A DNA stretch of 64,000 nt from an uncultured Bacteroidales bacterium. GTDB taxonomy: Bacteria; Bacteroidota; Bacteroidia; Bacteroidales; UBA932. Positions 19,945 to 28,270 of this stretch are shown piece by piece. Every line of letters starts with the position of its first letter. Position 1 is the stretch's first letter. The stretch is from NCBI GenBank assembly GCA_946406355.1, contig CAMJKI010000005.1, forward strand, positions 1 to 64,000. Direction: 5' to 3'. The position numbers were made by a program, and so were the translations under genes. Below the pieces are notes generated by a model. That model had not been told where the DNA came from and ran no database searches. It saw only the letters and a list, made by a program, of their open reading frames with translations.

Positions 19945-20084
19945 AGCTGCGGCTATAGAGCAGTAATTGTGCCACCTACTTTAATAACACCGTAATACCA
20001 AAAACGCAACACGAATGTGCCAAATTGTTTTTCCGATATACATTCCGTGATTCAGTAGATAGCCGAAGGCCGCCATTGCGGTCT

Positions 20085-20190
20085 GCGAAATGCAAGCTGC
20101 TGTTTTTCAGCGATTTAACTGTTTCCCGGTGCAATTAGATTTGCACCGGGAAACCCTTTATTCGCTCTGTATCAGGCAGTTCCGTTCTGC
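20085..20190 (+). repeat. 106-bp palindromic element, copy C (core hairpin 20121-20154); contains the RAYT stop codon
   Basis: GCGAAATGCAAGCTGCTG...GTTTCCCGGTGCAA-TTAGAT-TTGCACCGGGAAAC...CTGTATCAGGCAGTTCCGTTCTGC; ungapped 94/106 to copy E. Confidence 0.93.
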
Positions 20191-21113
20191 GACTCTTTTG
20201 CCAAGTGAAGGAACTTCCGGACTTGATAGGGTTTTGCTCCGGTTTCCCGAACCAGAATATCGGCAATAGCAAGCTTCTGGCCGATTGGCAGAGCCAGAAG
20301 GGCCGGGATGTTCGCGGCATAACTGGAGCGCCTGCATACTTCCAGCATGCTCTCATAAATCTGGTCGGAATTACTGTCGTGCTGTTCCTTGATGTCATAC
20401 TCTGACCCAGTATTGGAGTTTATGGCAATCAGCATAGTTTCATAATCTCCATAGCAGGCAATCAGTGCTTCTTTATCCAAAGGCAGGTACTTGCCGATGA
20501 TATAATCCGTAAGCTGTTCACTCTCACTTTCAGTCAGTTTTTCATACATGCTTCTCAATACGGGATAATCCAACCATATTTGACGCTTATATAATGCATC
20601 CACCCTGGTTAGAGCTATCATGAGCCGATGAGAACACCTTCGCCTGTCAATCTTTTCGGAAAACGGATGATCCGAGTTAAGGTAGGCCAGAAAGTTCCAT
20701 CGACAGTCTTCGGCCCGATTCCCCAATTTCTTTTCTACGTGATTGTTGAATAAATAGGCAATGGCAGTCCGTATCTTCTTTAAGCCGATTTTGGGAGCAT
20801 TGCCATATGCCTTGCGAAAAATGGGCCCCTTCCTGCCGGAGTTCCTATTGAAAGCCAGCACATATTTGGAAGTATATTCTCCCACGAACAGAGACATTAT
20901 CTCTGTGGCAAACACCTGAACCAGCGAGTGAATATGGTCAAACATCAGACACAACCCCCAAACAGGAACGCCGTATTTCTTGGCAGCGATTGAGTAGATA
21001 GTCAGGAACACAAGCCTGTCCAAAACGGAATAAAAGAGCAGCTTTCCGTCATAAGTGTTCTGGTAAATGTGTTGCAGACCTTCTTCCTGCACTTTCCTTT
21101 TTACGCCCCGCAT
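20172..21113 (-). CDS. REP-associated tyrosine transposase (RAYT)-like, Y1/IS200-type HUH transposase
   Basis: MRGVKRKVQEEGLQHIYQNTYDGKLLFYSVLDR...GLCLMFDHIHSLVQ (HUH motif HIH) and AIAYLFNNHVEKKL (candidate catalytic Tyr, cf. YIHNNPVKA in RAYTs); SD-like AAGGAG 8 nt upstream of ATG 21113. Confidence 0.82.
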   Translation of the reverse strand: MRGVKRKVQEEGLQHIYQNTYDGKLLFYSVLDRLVFLTIYSIAAKKYGVPVWGLCLMFDHIHSLVQVFATEIMSLFVGEYTSKYVLAFNRNSGRKGPIFRKAYGNAPKIGLKKIRTAIAYLFNNHVEKKLGNRAEDCRWNFLAYLNSDHPFSEKIDRRRCSHRLMIALTRVDALYKRQIWLDYPVLRSMYEKLTESESEQLTDYIIGKYLPLDKEALIACYGDYETMLIAINSNTGSEYDIKEQHDSNSDQIYESMLEVCRRSSYAANIPALLALPIGQKLAIADILVRETGAKPYQVRKFLHLAKESQNGTA

Positions 21114-21215
21114 AATATAACTCCTTGATTCTTTGTGTTTTGAATACTTCCCGGTGCAATTAGATTTGCACCGGGAAACAGTTATTATCAACAGTATGAG
21201 GAAGTTACATTTTGC
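21110..21215 (-). repeat. 106-bp palindromic element, copy D (core hairpin 21146-21179); overlaps the RAYT start codon
   Basis: Minus strand GCAAAATGTAACTTCCTC...GTTTCCCGGTGCAA-ATCTAA-TTGCACCGGGAAGT...AGGAGTTATATTATGC; the same 36-34-36 spacing. Confidence 0.87.
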
Positions 21216-21344
21216 ATCCCCATCCTGCTGGCTATTTGCAAGGATAGGGAATTAGAAGAGGACTTTCAATAGTTCGGTTGAAAGAAATCTGAAAGTTTTT
21301 CTGTTTTTTACGATTAGGGACAAAGGGGGGAAATATGGGACGAA

Positions 21345-21998
21345 TTACCGCCTGATGTGGATGACCAGTTTGCCGTCGTAGTAGGGGTCGTGGAGCCAGG
21401 AGGAGACGGGCCAGGTGGAAACGCTGCCGCGGGGCAGCTTGTGGCGGGCCATGACGGCGGCAATTTCTTCATTCACATCGCCACCCTTCAGGTACAGGAT
21501 GCCCTGGGTGTATTTCCCCTTCACCCAGGGATAGAAATCCGGCAGGGAGGCCACGGCGCGGGACACCACAAAGTCGAAGGTGCCCGGCAGGGATTCGGCC
21601 CGAGCATTCACCACCTCTACGTTCTTAAGGTTTAGGGCCGATGCAACCGCCTGTGCCACAATCGTTTTCTTTCCAACAGAGTCGCATAGGACAAAGCGGG
21701 CCGATGGAAACAGGATGGCCAGCGGAATGCCGGGGAAGCCGCCGCCGGTACCCAGATCCAGAACCCGGGAAGCAGCAAAGGCCTCCGGCAGACCGGGCAC
21801 GGTAAGAAGGTAGCGGGCGATGGCCAGCGAATGCAGCACATGATGATCGTACAGGCCGTCGATATCCTTCCGTGAAATCACATTAATCTGGGCGTTCCAC
21901 TCCCGGTACAGGCTGTCCAGGGCGCAGAACTGCTGCTCCTGGGCGGGCGAAAGGGAAAAATCGGCCCGGATAAACTCCAAAAACTCCAAAGCCGTCAT
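21345..21998 (-). CDS. rsmG: 16S rRNA (guanine527-N7)-methyltransferase RsmG
   Basis: LYREWNAQINVISRKDIDGLYDHHVLHSLAIARYL...VLDLGTGGGFPGIPLAILFPSARFVLCDSVGKK. Confidence 0.94.
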   Translation of the reverse strand: MTALEFLEFIRADFSLSPAQEQQFCALDSLYREWNAQINVISRKDIDGLYDHHVLHSLAIARYLLTVPGLPEAFAASRVLDLGTGGGFPGIPLAILFPSARFVLCDSVGKKTIVAQAVASALNLKNVEVVNARAESLPGTFDFVVSRAVASLPDFYPWVKGKYTQGILYLKGGDVNEEIAAVMARHKLPRGSVSTWPVSSWLHDPYYDGKLVIHIRR

Positions 21999-22543
21999 TC
22001 CACTTCCCCCCTTAGCATCATTTCGGCCAGGTGCTGTTTGCCCCGACGGATGCGCGTGCGCACCGTATTAAGCTCCAGGTCCAGTTCCCGGGCAATGGCC
22101 TCGTATTCCATCTCTTCTATCATGTACTTGATCATCACGTCTTTATACAGCGAAGGCAGCTCTTCTATAAACTGCATCAGGCGCTGGTGCACCTCGTCGT
22201 TGATAATCTCTTCTTCCGGCGTGGTGTCGGTGAGCTGGGGCGCGTCACTCTGCCCTTCCTTCTTTTCGTCTTCCCGCTGGATGCTGCTCAGGTGGTCCAG
22301 TGCCGTTCGGGTGGCAATGGTGAGCAGCCAGGGACGGAATTCCCGCGTAGTGTCAAAGGATTTCAGGGCCGAAAAAGCCTTCTGGAAGCTCTCCGACACC
22401 ACATCGTCCACATCGGCCTTCCATTTGAAATAGCCGCTCACCCGGCCCCGGACGGCCCGTTCGTGAATCTGGTACAGCATCCGGAAAGCGGTCTGGTTGC
22501 CGGACATGGCCTGTTCTATAAGTTCTTTTTCGTTGTATTCCAT
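21995..22543 (-). CDS. ECF RNA polymerase sigma factor
   Basis: MEYNEKELIEQAMSGNQTAFRMLYQIHERAV...DDVVSESFQKAFSALKSFD...YEAIARELDLELNTVRTRIRRGKQHL. Confidence 0.9.
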   Translation of the reverse strand: MEYNEKELIEQAMSGNQTAFRMLYQIHERAVRGRVSGYFKWKADVDDVVSESFQKAFSALKSFDTTREFRPWLLTIATRTALDHLSSIQREDEKKEGQSDAPQLTDTTPEEEIINDEVHQRLMQFIEELPSLYKDVMIKYMIEEMEYEAIARELDLELNTVRTRIRRGKQHLAEMMLRGEVE

Positions 22544-22544
22544 A

Positions 22545-22570
22545 GATTCTTCGCTTCGCTCAGAATGACA
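22545..22570. repeat. Short dispersed repeat of the CHSERSEE type
   Basis: GATTCTTCGCTTCGCTCAGAATGACA; the antisense frame reads CHSERSEES; lies in the polA/sigma intergenic gap. Confidence 0.65.
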
Positions 22571-22572
22571 GG

Positions 22573-25200
22573 TTAATGGGCTTCCAGCCAGTTCTTTCCG
22601 GCGGAACATTCTACAATCAGGGGAACGGACAGCTCCATCACGTGCTCCATCACGTCCACCACTATTTCCTTAAGCCTATCCACCTCTTGCGGCAGGGCAT
22701 CGAACAGCAGTTCGTCATGGATTTGCAGCACCATGCGGCTCTTCAGGCCTTCTTCCTTAAGCCGCCGGGCCACGCCTATCATGGCCAGCTTGATGATATC
22801 GGCCGATGTCCCCTGGATGGGGGCGTTAACGGCGTTGCGTTCGGCCAGGGCACGGACGGTGGCGTTGCGGGCAGTGATGTCCGGCAGGTAACGCCGGCGC
22901 CCGAAGAGCGTTTCCACATAACCGTTCTCCCGGGCGAAGGCAATGCTGCTGTCAATGAAGGAACGGATGGCCGGGAAGGATGCAAAGTAACCGTCTATCA
23001 GCTCTTTGGCAGCACTGCGCGAAAGGTGCAGGCGCTGCGCCAGGCCAAAGGAAGAGATGCCATACATGATGCCGAAATTGGCCGTCTTGGCCATACCCCG
23101 CTGCTCACGCGTAACCTCCTGAACCGGAATGCCGAAGATTTTGGCGGCCGTGGCGGCGTGCACGTCCACCCCCTCGCGGAAAGCCTGCACCAGATGGGTG
23201 TCCTGGCTCAGGTGCGCCATGATGCGCAGCTCTATCTGCGAGTAGTCGGCACTTACAATTACGCCGTCCGGTGCACCGGGGATGAAGGCCTTGCGGATTT
23301 CCTTGCCGCGCTCGGTACGCACGGGGATATTCTGCAGGTTGGGGTTAGAGCTGGAAAGCCTTCCCGTTGCCGTAAGTGCCTGGTTGAACGTGGTATGCAC
23401 CCGTCCGTCCTTGGGCGAAATGTAGGAAGGGAACGGCTCTATATAGGTGGAAAGCAGCTTTTTCACCGCCCGGAATTCCAGGATTTCCTCTACCACGGGA
23501 TGGCGGTCGGCTATGGCCAGGAGGGTGGCTTCGTCGGTAGGATACTGGCCGGCCTTGCCGCTCTTTTTGGCCTTGGGATCCAACTTCAGCTTCTCAAAAA
23601 GCACATCGCCCACCTGCTTGGGGGAGGAGATATTCAGCGCCGGCTCCTGCACCATCTCACGGATACGGATTTCCCGTTCCGCCAGTTCTTTCCGGAGTCC
23701 GTCGGCATATACGCGAATCTGTTCCAAATCTACCTTTACGCCGTCCCGTTCCATCTGCGCCAGCACCTTGGCCAGCGGTTCCTCCATAGATCCGTAAAAT
23801 GGAGGCAGGCTTTCCCGGAGCCTTTCGCCCAGGGGGATCAGCACCGCCGCTTCCTTCAGTCGGGAAGGTTCGGCCTCATCGGGCACGTCGTCAAACAGAG
23901 AGCCGGTAACGGCCGATTCCGGGGCCTCTTCCAGGCTCACACCCAAATAGGTCTGCGCCAGGGCAGCCAGCTCGTGGCTGCGCTCCGGATTCAGGACATA
24001 GTGCATGAGCGGGATATCGTACCAGGTCCCTTCCAGGCCGATTCCTTCGGCCGCCAGGGCATTGGCCATCCGCTTAAGGTCCACTCCATACTTGGCCACC
24101 GCAGCGTCTTCCAGCACGTTTCGGCCTTCCAGCAAGGGCATGGTTGCCACCTTCCCCTCAGCTGCCAGCAACAGCTGGTTTCCATTAAGAACCAACCCGG
24201 CTTTACCAGATTTCTTAGCGGCTATAAGGACATCTTTAACAGGGGAAATAACCAGATTTTCCGGAACGGGGGATGTCCCCTTTTCCGTAGCATCGGCTAT
24301 ATTTTTCGCGGAGGAAAAGGGGGTATCCCCCATCCCTGCCTTGAGATACTTTTTCAGCGAAGCAAACTCGTACTTCTGGAACAGATCGGCCAGTACGGGT
24401 TGGAACTGGCCCGTGTAGCGCATGTCTTCCAGCGTTACGGGCAGTTCCATGTCGGTTTTGATGGTTACCAGCGTTTTGGACAGGGCCATGTGGGGTTCGG
24501 CCTCCCGGAACTGGTCCTGCTGGCGAGCGCTCAGTTCATCCAGATGGGCGTAAATGTTCTCCATGCTGCCATACTTGGCAATGAGTTTGGCGGCGCCTAC
24601 CTCTCCAACGCCCTTTACGCCCGGCACATTGTCGGCCGAATCGCCGCAAAGAGCCAGCATATCAATCACTTGCAACGGGCTAGAGATACCCCATTTCTCG
24701 CACAGGGCAGCGCTGTCCACCAGTTCCGCCTCGGCCCCGGATTTGCCGGGCTTCAGCTGGAAGGCATGCGGGCCGATGAGCTGACCGTAGTCCTTGTCCG
24801 GCGTTACCATGTACACGTCCAACTGTTCCGATGCAAATTGCGTGGCGATGGACCCCAGCACATCATCGGCCTCAAAGCCGGGGATGGTGAGCACGGGAAT
24901 ATTCATGGCCTGCACCAATTCCGTGAGCGGCTGCAGGGCGTCTATAACCAGCTGCGGGGTTGGCGGACGAGTACCTTTGTACTCCGGATACAACTGATTG
25001 CGAAAGGTGCCGCCCGGCGGGTCGAAGGCCACAAGCAGATGCGTAGGCTTCTCCCGCTCAATCATTTCCAGCAGGTACTTGGTAAACCCGTACAGAATGG
25101 ACATATCGGCTCCCTGGGAGTTGATCATGGGCCTGCGCAGGAAGGCGTAATACATTTTGAACACCAGCGCGTGCCCGTCTATGAGGAAGAGTTTTGCCAT
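22573..25200 (-). CDS. polA: DNA polymerase I
   Basis: N-terminal FEN domain MAKLFLIDGHALVFKMYYAF; polymerase motifs SADYSQIELRIMAHLS, GMAKTANFGIMYGIS, LQIHDELLFD. Confidence 0.96.
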   Translation of the reverse strand: MAKLFLIDGHALVFKMYYAFLRRPMINSQGADMSILYGFTKYLLEMIEREKPTHLLVAFDPPGGTFRNQLYPEYKGTRPPTPQLVIDALQPLTELVQAMNIPVLTIPGFEADDVLGSIATQFASEQLDVYMVTPDKDYGQLIGPHAFQLKPGKSGAEAELVDSAALCEKWGISSPLQVIDMLALCGDSADNVPGVKGVGEVGAAKLIAKYGSMENIYAHLDELSARQQDQFREAEPHMALSKTLVTIKTDMELPVTLEDMRYTGQFQPVLADLFQKYEFASLKKYLKAGMGDTPFSSAKNIADATEKGTSPVPENLVISPVKDVLIAAKKSGKAGLVLNGNQLLLAAEGKVATMPLLEGRNVLEDAAVAKYGVDLKRMANALAAEGIGLEGTWYDIPLMHYVLNPERSHELAALAQTYLGVSLEEAPESAVTGSLFDDVPDEAEPSRLKEAAVLIPLGERLRESLPPFYGSMEEPLAKVLAQMERDGVKVDLEQIRVYADGLRKELAEREIRIREMVQEPALNISSPKQVGDVLFEKLKLDPKAKKSGKAGQYPTDEATLLAIADRHPVVEEILEFRAVKKLLSTYIEPFPSYISPKDGRVHTTFNQALTATGRLSSSNPNLQNIPVRTERGKEIRKAFIPGAPDGVIVSADYSQIELRIMAHLSQDTHLVQAFREGVDVHAATAAKIFGIPVQEVTREQRGMAKTANFGIMYGISSFGLAQRLHLSRSAAKELIDGYFASFPAIRSFIDSSIAFARENGYVETLFGRRRYLPDITARNATVRALAERNAVNAPIQGTSADIIKLAMIGVARRLKEEGLKSRMVLQIHDELLFDALPQEVDRLKEIVVDVMEHVMELSVPLIVECSAGKNWLEAH

Positions 25201-25264
25201 AAGTTTTCAAAGATACAAAAAAGGATTCAAAGAAAAAATATTTGGCGGTTTCGTCAAGAATTGC

Positions 25265-25272
25265 TATCTTTG
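25265..25272 (+). promoter_or_regulatory. Bacteroidota -7 box (TATCTTTG) upstream of rpmH
   Basis: TATCTTTG 36 nt before ATG 25308. Confidence 0.55.
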
Positions 25273-25307
25273 CAGCCCTTACGCGAAAAATATAAAAACG
25301 AGATATC

Positions 25308-25460
25308 ATGAAGAGAACATTTCAACCTTCCCGCCGCAAGCGTGTGAACAAGCACGGCTTCCGCGCCCGCATGGCTTCTGCCAACGGCCGCCGCGTCCTT
25401 AGCGCCCGCCGTCGTCATGCCCGCAAGAAACTCAGCGTATCCGACGAAGACCGCTGGTAG
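25308..25460 (+). CDS. rpmH: 50S ribosomal protein L34
   Basis: [50 protein letters not shown]; 50 aa, below the ORF-track cutoff. Confidence 0.97.
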   Translation: MKRTFQPSRRKRVNKHGFRARMASANGRRVLSARRRHARKKLSVSDEDRW

Positions 25461-25482
25461 TCTTTAGCAGGTTAGAGAAACA

Positions 25483-25516
25483 AAACCGCAAGCCTTTCTG
25501 GCCTGCGGTTTTTTGT
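25483..25516 (+). terminator. Rho-independent terminator after rpmH
   Basis: AACCGCAAGCC-TTTCT-GGCCTGCGGTT followed by TTTTT. Confidence 0.8.
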
Positions 25517-25526
25517 TGCAGGGACT

Positions 25527-25632
25527 GCAGAATGGAACTGCCTGATACAGAGCGAATAAAGGGTTTCCCGGTGCAAATCTAATTGCACCGGGAAACAATT
25601 AAGTGGCTAAGCAGCAGCGAGTTGCATTCCGC
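25527..25632 (-). repeat. 106-bp palindromic element, copy E (core hairpin 25563-25596)
   Basis: Minus strand GCGGAATGCAACTCGCTG...GTTTCCCGGTGCAA-TTAGAT-TTGCACCGGGAAAC...CTGTATCAGGCAGTTCCATTCTGC. Confidence 0.93.
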
Positions 25633-25637
25633 AACGG

Positions 25638-26981
25638 CTACTTCTTAATAGGGTACAGACGCAGCAGGAGCATGATCAGCAGGGCAAAGGCGGCCGGGAA
25701 GAGGGAGAACAGCGACCATACCATCTGCTGCACCGAGGCCTCGTTGGTAATGGTGACAACGGTTTGCCCCGTGACAGGGTCGGTGCCGGAAATGAAGCCG
25801 GCCAGGCCCAGGAAAGCGGCCACCAGGGCGCCGGAAACGGCCGAACCGAACTTCTGTGCCATGGTGCCGGAAGAGAAGATGAGGCCGGTGGAGGAGGTGC
25901 CGTTCTGCTCGGTGGCGTAATCGGCCACATCGGCGTACATGGACCACAGCAGCGGAGAATACAGGCCGATGCCGATGGAGGTGACAATCACCATCCCCAC
26001 CATTACCCAGATGAATGCCGGATCCATGGGAATGAAGAAGAAGGCCACAGAAGTTACGGCGCAGATGGCAGCAGCCCAGCTGAAGGCTTTCTTCTTGGAA
26101 CCCACCCACTTGGTGAACTTGGGAGAAAGGCCGCCGAAGATCATGCAGGTTACCTCGCCGAAGGTCATGAACACCGTGTAATTGATGATGAGGCCGTTCA
26201 CCGTAACATCGCCGTGCAGGCAATATTCCAGCAGATAGCCTGCCACCGCATAGCGGAATCCGTTGAAGAAATTGGTGCAGATGCCGATGAGCGTAAGGTA
26301 AATCCAGGGCTTGTTGCGGAACAGGTCGGCAAAGGGCTTGAAGGAGAACTTTTCGGCCCGGATAGGCTTCAGGCGCTCCTTGGTGAGCAGGCCGCAAGCC
26401 AGGGTGCCCAGAGCGGCCAGGGCGCCCAGCACCACGCCCAAAACGGCATACTGATGCGCCTCGCTCCCCCCTACCAGCTTCTGCAGATAAGGGAAGGAAA
26501 GCAGGGTTATGAAACCCATGGCATAGGCGCCCACCATCCGGTACGAGGAAAACTCGTTCTTCTCGTTGTCATCGGCCGTCATCACGCCCAGGAGCGAGCC
26601 GTAAGGCACATTCACCGCCGTGTACACAGCCATCATCAGCAGGTACATGGAATAGGCCCAGATGCGCTTTCCCACTATGCCGAAGTCCGGCGTAAAGAGC
26701 AGCAGGGCAAACACAACGCCCAGCGGAATGGCGCCGAAGATGAGCCAGGGCCGATAAGTGCCCCAGCGGGACTGGGTGCGGTCGGCCAGGGCGCCCATCA
26801 TGGGGTCGGTGACCACATCGAAGAGGCGGGCCACCAGCATGAGGGTTGCCGCATCGGCCACGGTAAGGCCGAAGATGTTGGTGAAAAACAGCGGGAACGC
26901 GATGGACATCACCTTCCAGGTGATTCCTCCGGCGGCGGCATCACCCAGGGCGTAGCCAATTTTCTCGGAAAACTTTGCCAT
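25638..26981 (-). CDS. MFS / GPH-family sugar:cation symporter
   Basis: MAKFSEKIGYALGDAAAGGITWKVMSIAFPLFFTNIFGL...DVVTDPMMGALADRTQSRWGTYRPWL. Confidence 0.92.
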   Translation of the reverse strand: MAKFSEKIGYALGDAAAGGITWKVMSIAFPLFFTNIFGLTVADAATLMLVARLFDVVTDPMMGALADRTQSRWGTYRPWLIFGAIPLGVVFALLLFTPDFGIVGKRIWAYSMYLLMMAVYTAVNVPYGSLLGVMTADDNEKNEFSSYRMVGAYAMGFITLLSFPYLQKLVGGSEAHQYAVLGVVLGALAALGTLACGLLTKERLKPIRAEKFSFKPFADLFRNKPWIYLTLIGICTNFFNGFRYAVAGYLLEYCLHGDVTVNGLIINYTVFMTFGEVTCMIFGGLSPKFTKWVGSKKKAFSWAAAICAVTSVAFFFIPMDPAFIWVMVGMVIVTSIGIGLYSPLLWSMYADVADYATEQNGTSSTGLIFSSGTMAQKFGSAVSGALVAAFLGLAGFISGTDPVTGQTVVTITNEASVQQMVWSLFSLFPAAFALLIMLLLRLYPIKK

Positions 26982-26995
26982 ATAATATATTATAA

Positions 26996-27022
26996 GATTT
27001 CTCGACTTCGCTCGAAATGACA
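26996..27022. repeat. Short dispersed repeat related to the CHSERSEE type
   Basis: GATTTCTCGACTTCGCTCGAAATGACA, similar to GATTCTTCGCTTCGCTCAGAATGACA at 22545. Confidence 0.6.
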
Positions 27023-27043
27023 GTTACACTCCGAAGAACAAAA

Positions 27044-28225
27044 TTATTCAAATATTTTCAATGTTTCAAGACACATGCGGGTATTGTGGTACGGACACTT
27101 CCAGAAGCCGGCCTTGGGCTGCTTCTTGTCCACGGAACCGTTGGGGAGTATGGCCCAGTGCCAGTCGCCTCCCTTCCGGTCCACCAGGTGGTCACGGATG
27201 TAGGCCCAGATGGCCATGGCCCGGCGGGCGCCGGCCACGTCGCCATGGTATTTCCACAGCCAGAGGTTGCCCACTACGGCTTCGGCCTGAACCCACCACT
27301 GGCGGGACTCGTCAAAGCTGCCATCGGCCTTCCGTTCGTAAATCATGGAACCGTCGGGCAGCAGGCCGTCGATACCCGCCCTGCCCATGGACACGCAGTA
27401 CGGACGAATGTCGGTAACCACGTCCACGTCCTTCACCGCAAAAGCGCACTCCAGCGCCAGCCAGGAAGTCTCTATGTCGTGGCCGTAGGAAACCGCGCCG
27501 GGCAGTACCGTCCAGTTCCGGTGAAAATACAGCCGCAAATGACCGTCCAGGCCGATAATCCGGGTACGGAAAATCTCCAGCAAAGCCTCCACCGCCGCCT
27601 TCAGGTCTTCGTTCGGCCACACCTTATACAGGTTGGCATAAGCTTCCAGCAGGTGCAGGTGGGAATTCATGGTCTTGTCGGCGTTGATGTCATGCTCGCT
27701 CAGGGACATGTCGGCCAGAGGGGAAAAGTCCCGGTTCAGGGCTTCGGTGTATCCGCCGTACTCCTTGTCGGCAAAATAGGTTTCCACCACCTTGAAGATG
27801 TTCACGGCGTTCTTCAGGGCTTCGTCGTCGCGGGTTGCCTTGTACAGTTCGCTTAAGCCATAAATGGCAAAAGCCTGTGCGTACAACTGCTTTTTCCCGT
27901 CCAGGCGCATTCCTTCCGGAGTGACCGTCCAGTTGACCCCGCCATAGCGGTGGTCGCAGAAATGGTTCAGGAACCAGTCCCGTGCATGCATGGCAGCCAC
28001 CAAGTATTCCGTTTTGTGGAATGCCTTGTAGGCTGCGGAAAAAGTCCACAGGATACGGGCATTCAGGATGGCGCCCCGGGGCGCATCATAGTCTATCTTG
28101 CCATTGGCGCGCACGTTGCCATAGAAGCCGCCCCGCGGATCCTTTAACGTGAGCCAGAACGGCAGTATATTTTCCAACAGCTCCTCCCGTACTTCCCGGA
28201 GAAAAATCTCTGTTTTCGTTTCCAT
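27044..28225 (-). CDS. AGE family epimerase (cellobiose/mannobiose 2-epimerase)
   Basis: PFWLTLKDPRGGFYGNVRANGKIDYDAPRGAILNARILWTFSAAYKAF...HLHLLEAYANLYKVWP; next to GH130/GH26 genes. Confidence 0.88.
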   Translation of the reverse strand: METKTEIFLREVREELLENILPFWLTLKDPRGGFYGNVRANGKIDYDAPRGAILNARILWTFSAAYKAFHKTEYLVAAMHARDWFLNHFCDHRYGGVNWTVTPEGMRLDGKKQLYAQAFAIYGLSELYKATRDDEALKNAVNIFKVVETYFADKEYGGYTEALNRDFSPLADMSLSEHDINADKTMNSHLHLLEAYANLYKVWPNEDLKAAVEALLEIFRTRIIGLDGHLRLYFHRNWTVLPGAVSYGHDIETSWLALECAFAVKDVDVVTDIRPYCVSMGRAGIDGLLPDGSMIYERKADGSFDESRQWWVQAEAVVGNLWLWKYHGDVAGARRAMAIWAYIRDHLVDRKGGDWHWAILPNGSVDKKQPKAGFWKCPYHNTRMCLETLKIFE

Positions 28226-28242
28226 AGAAAATTAAGGTCAAG

Positions 28243-28268
28243 GCCATCCCCAGCGTGCCGGGGATGGC
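28243..28268. repeat. Intergenic palindrome
   Basis: GCCATCCCC-AGCGTGCC-GGGGATGGC between the AGE and GH3 genes. Confidence 0.6.
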
Positions 28269-28270
28269 AA

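Larger units (their letters stand above)
20085..21215 (-). mobile_element. Putative RAYT unit: Y1/HUH transposase gene bracketed by inverted 106-bp elements C and D
   Basis: Inverted 106-bp repeats at 20085-20190 and 21110-21215; the inner arms hold the transposase stop (20172-20174) and start (21111-21113) codons. Confidence 0.8.

Noticed and set aside
22576-25311. 911-aa plus-strand ORF opposite polA
   Set aside because: Mirror ORF caused by codon bias; no recognisable domain, while polA on the other strand is unambiguous
17728-25636. Target site duplications around the 106-bp elements
   Set aside because: Flanks of B and E share a few bases upstream, but I found no consistent duplication at both ends; Y1/HUH transposition would not require one
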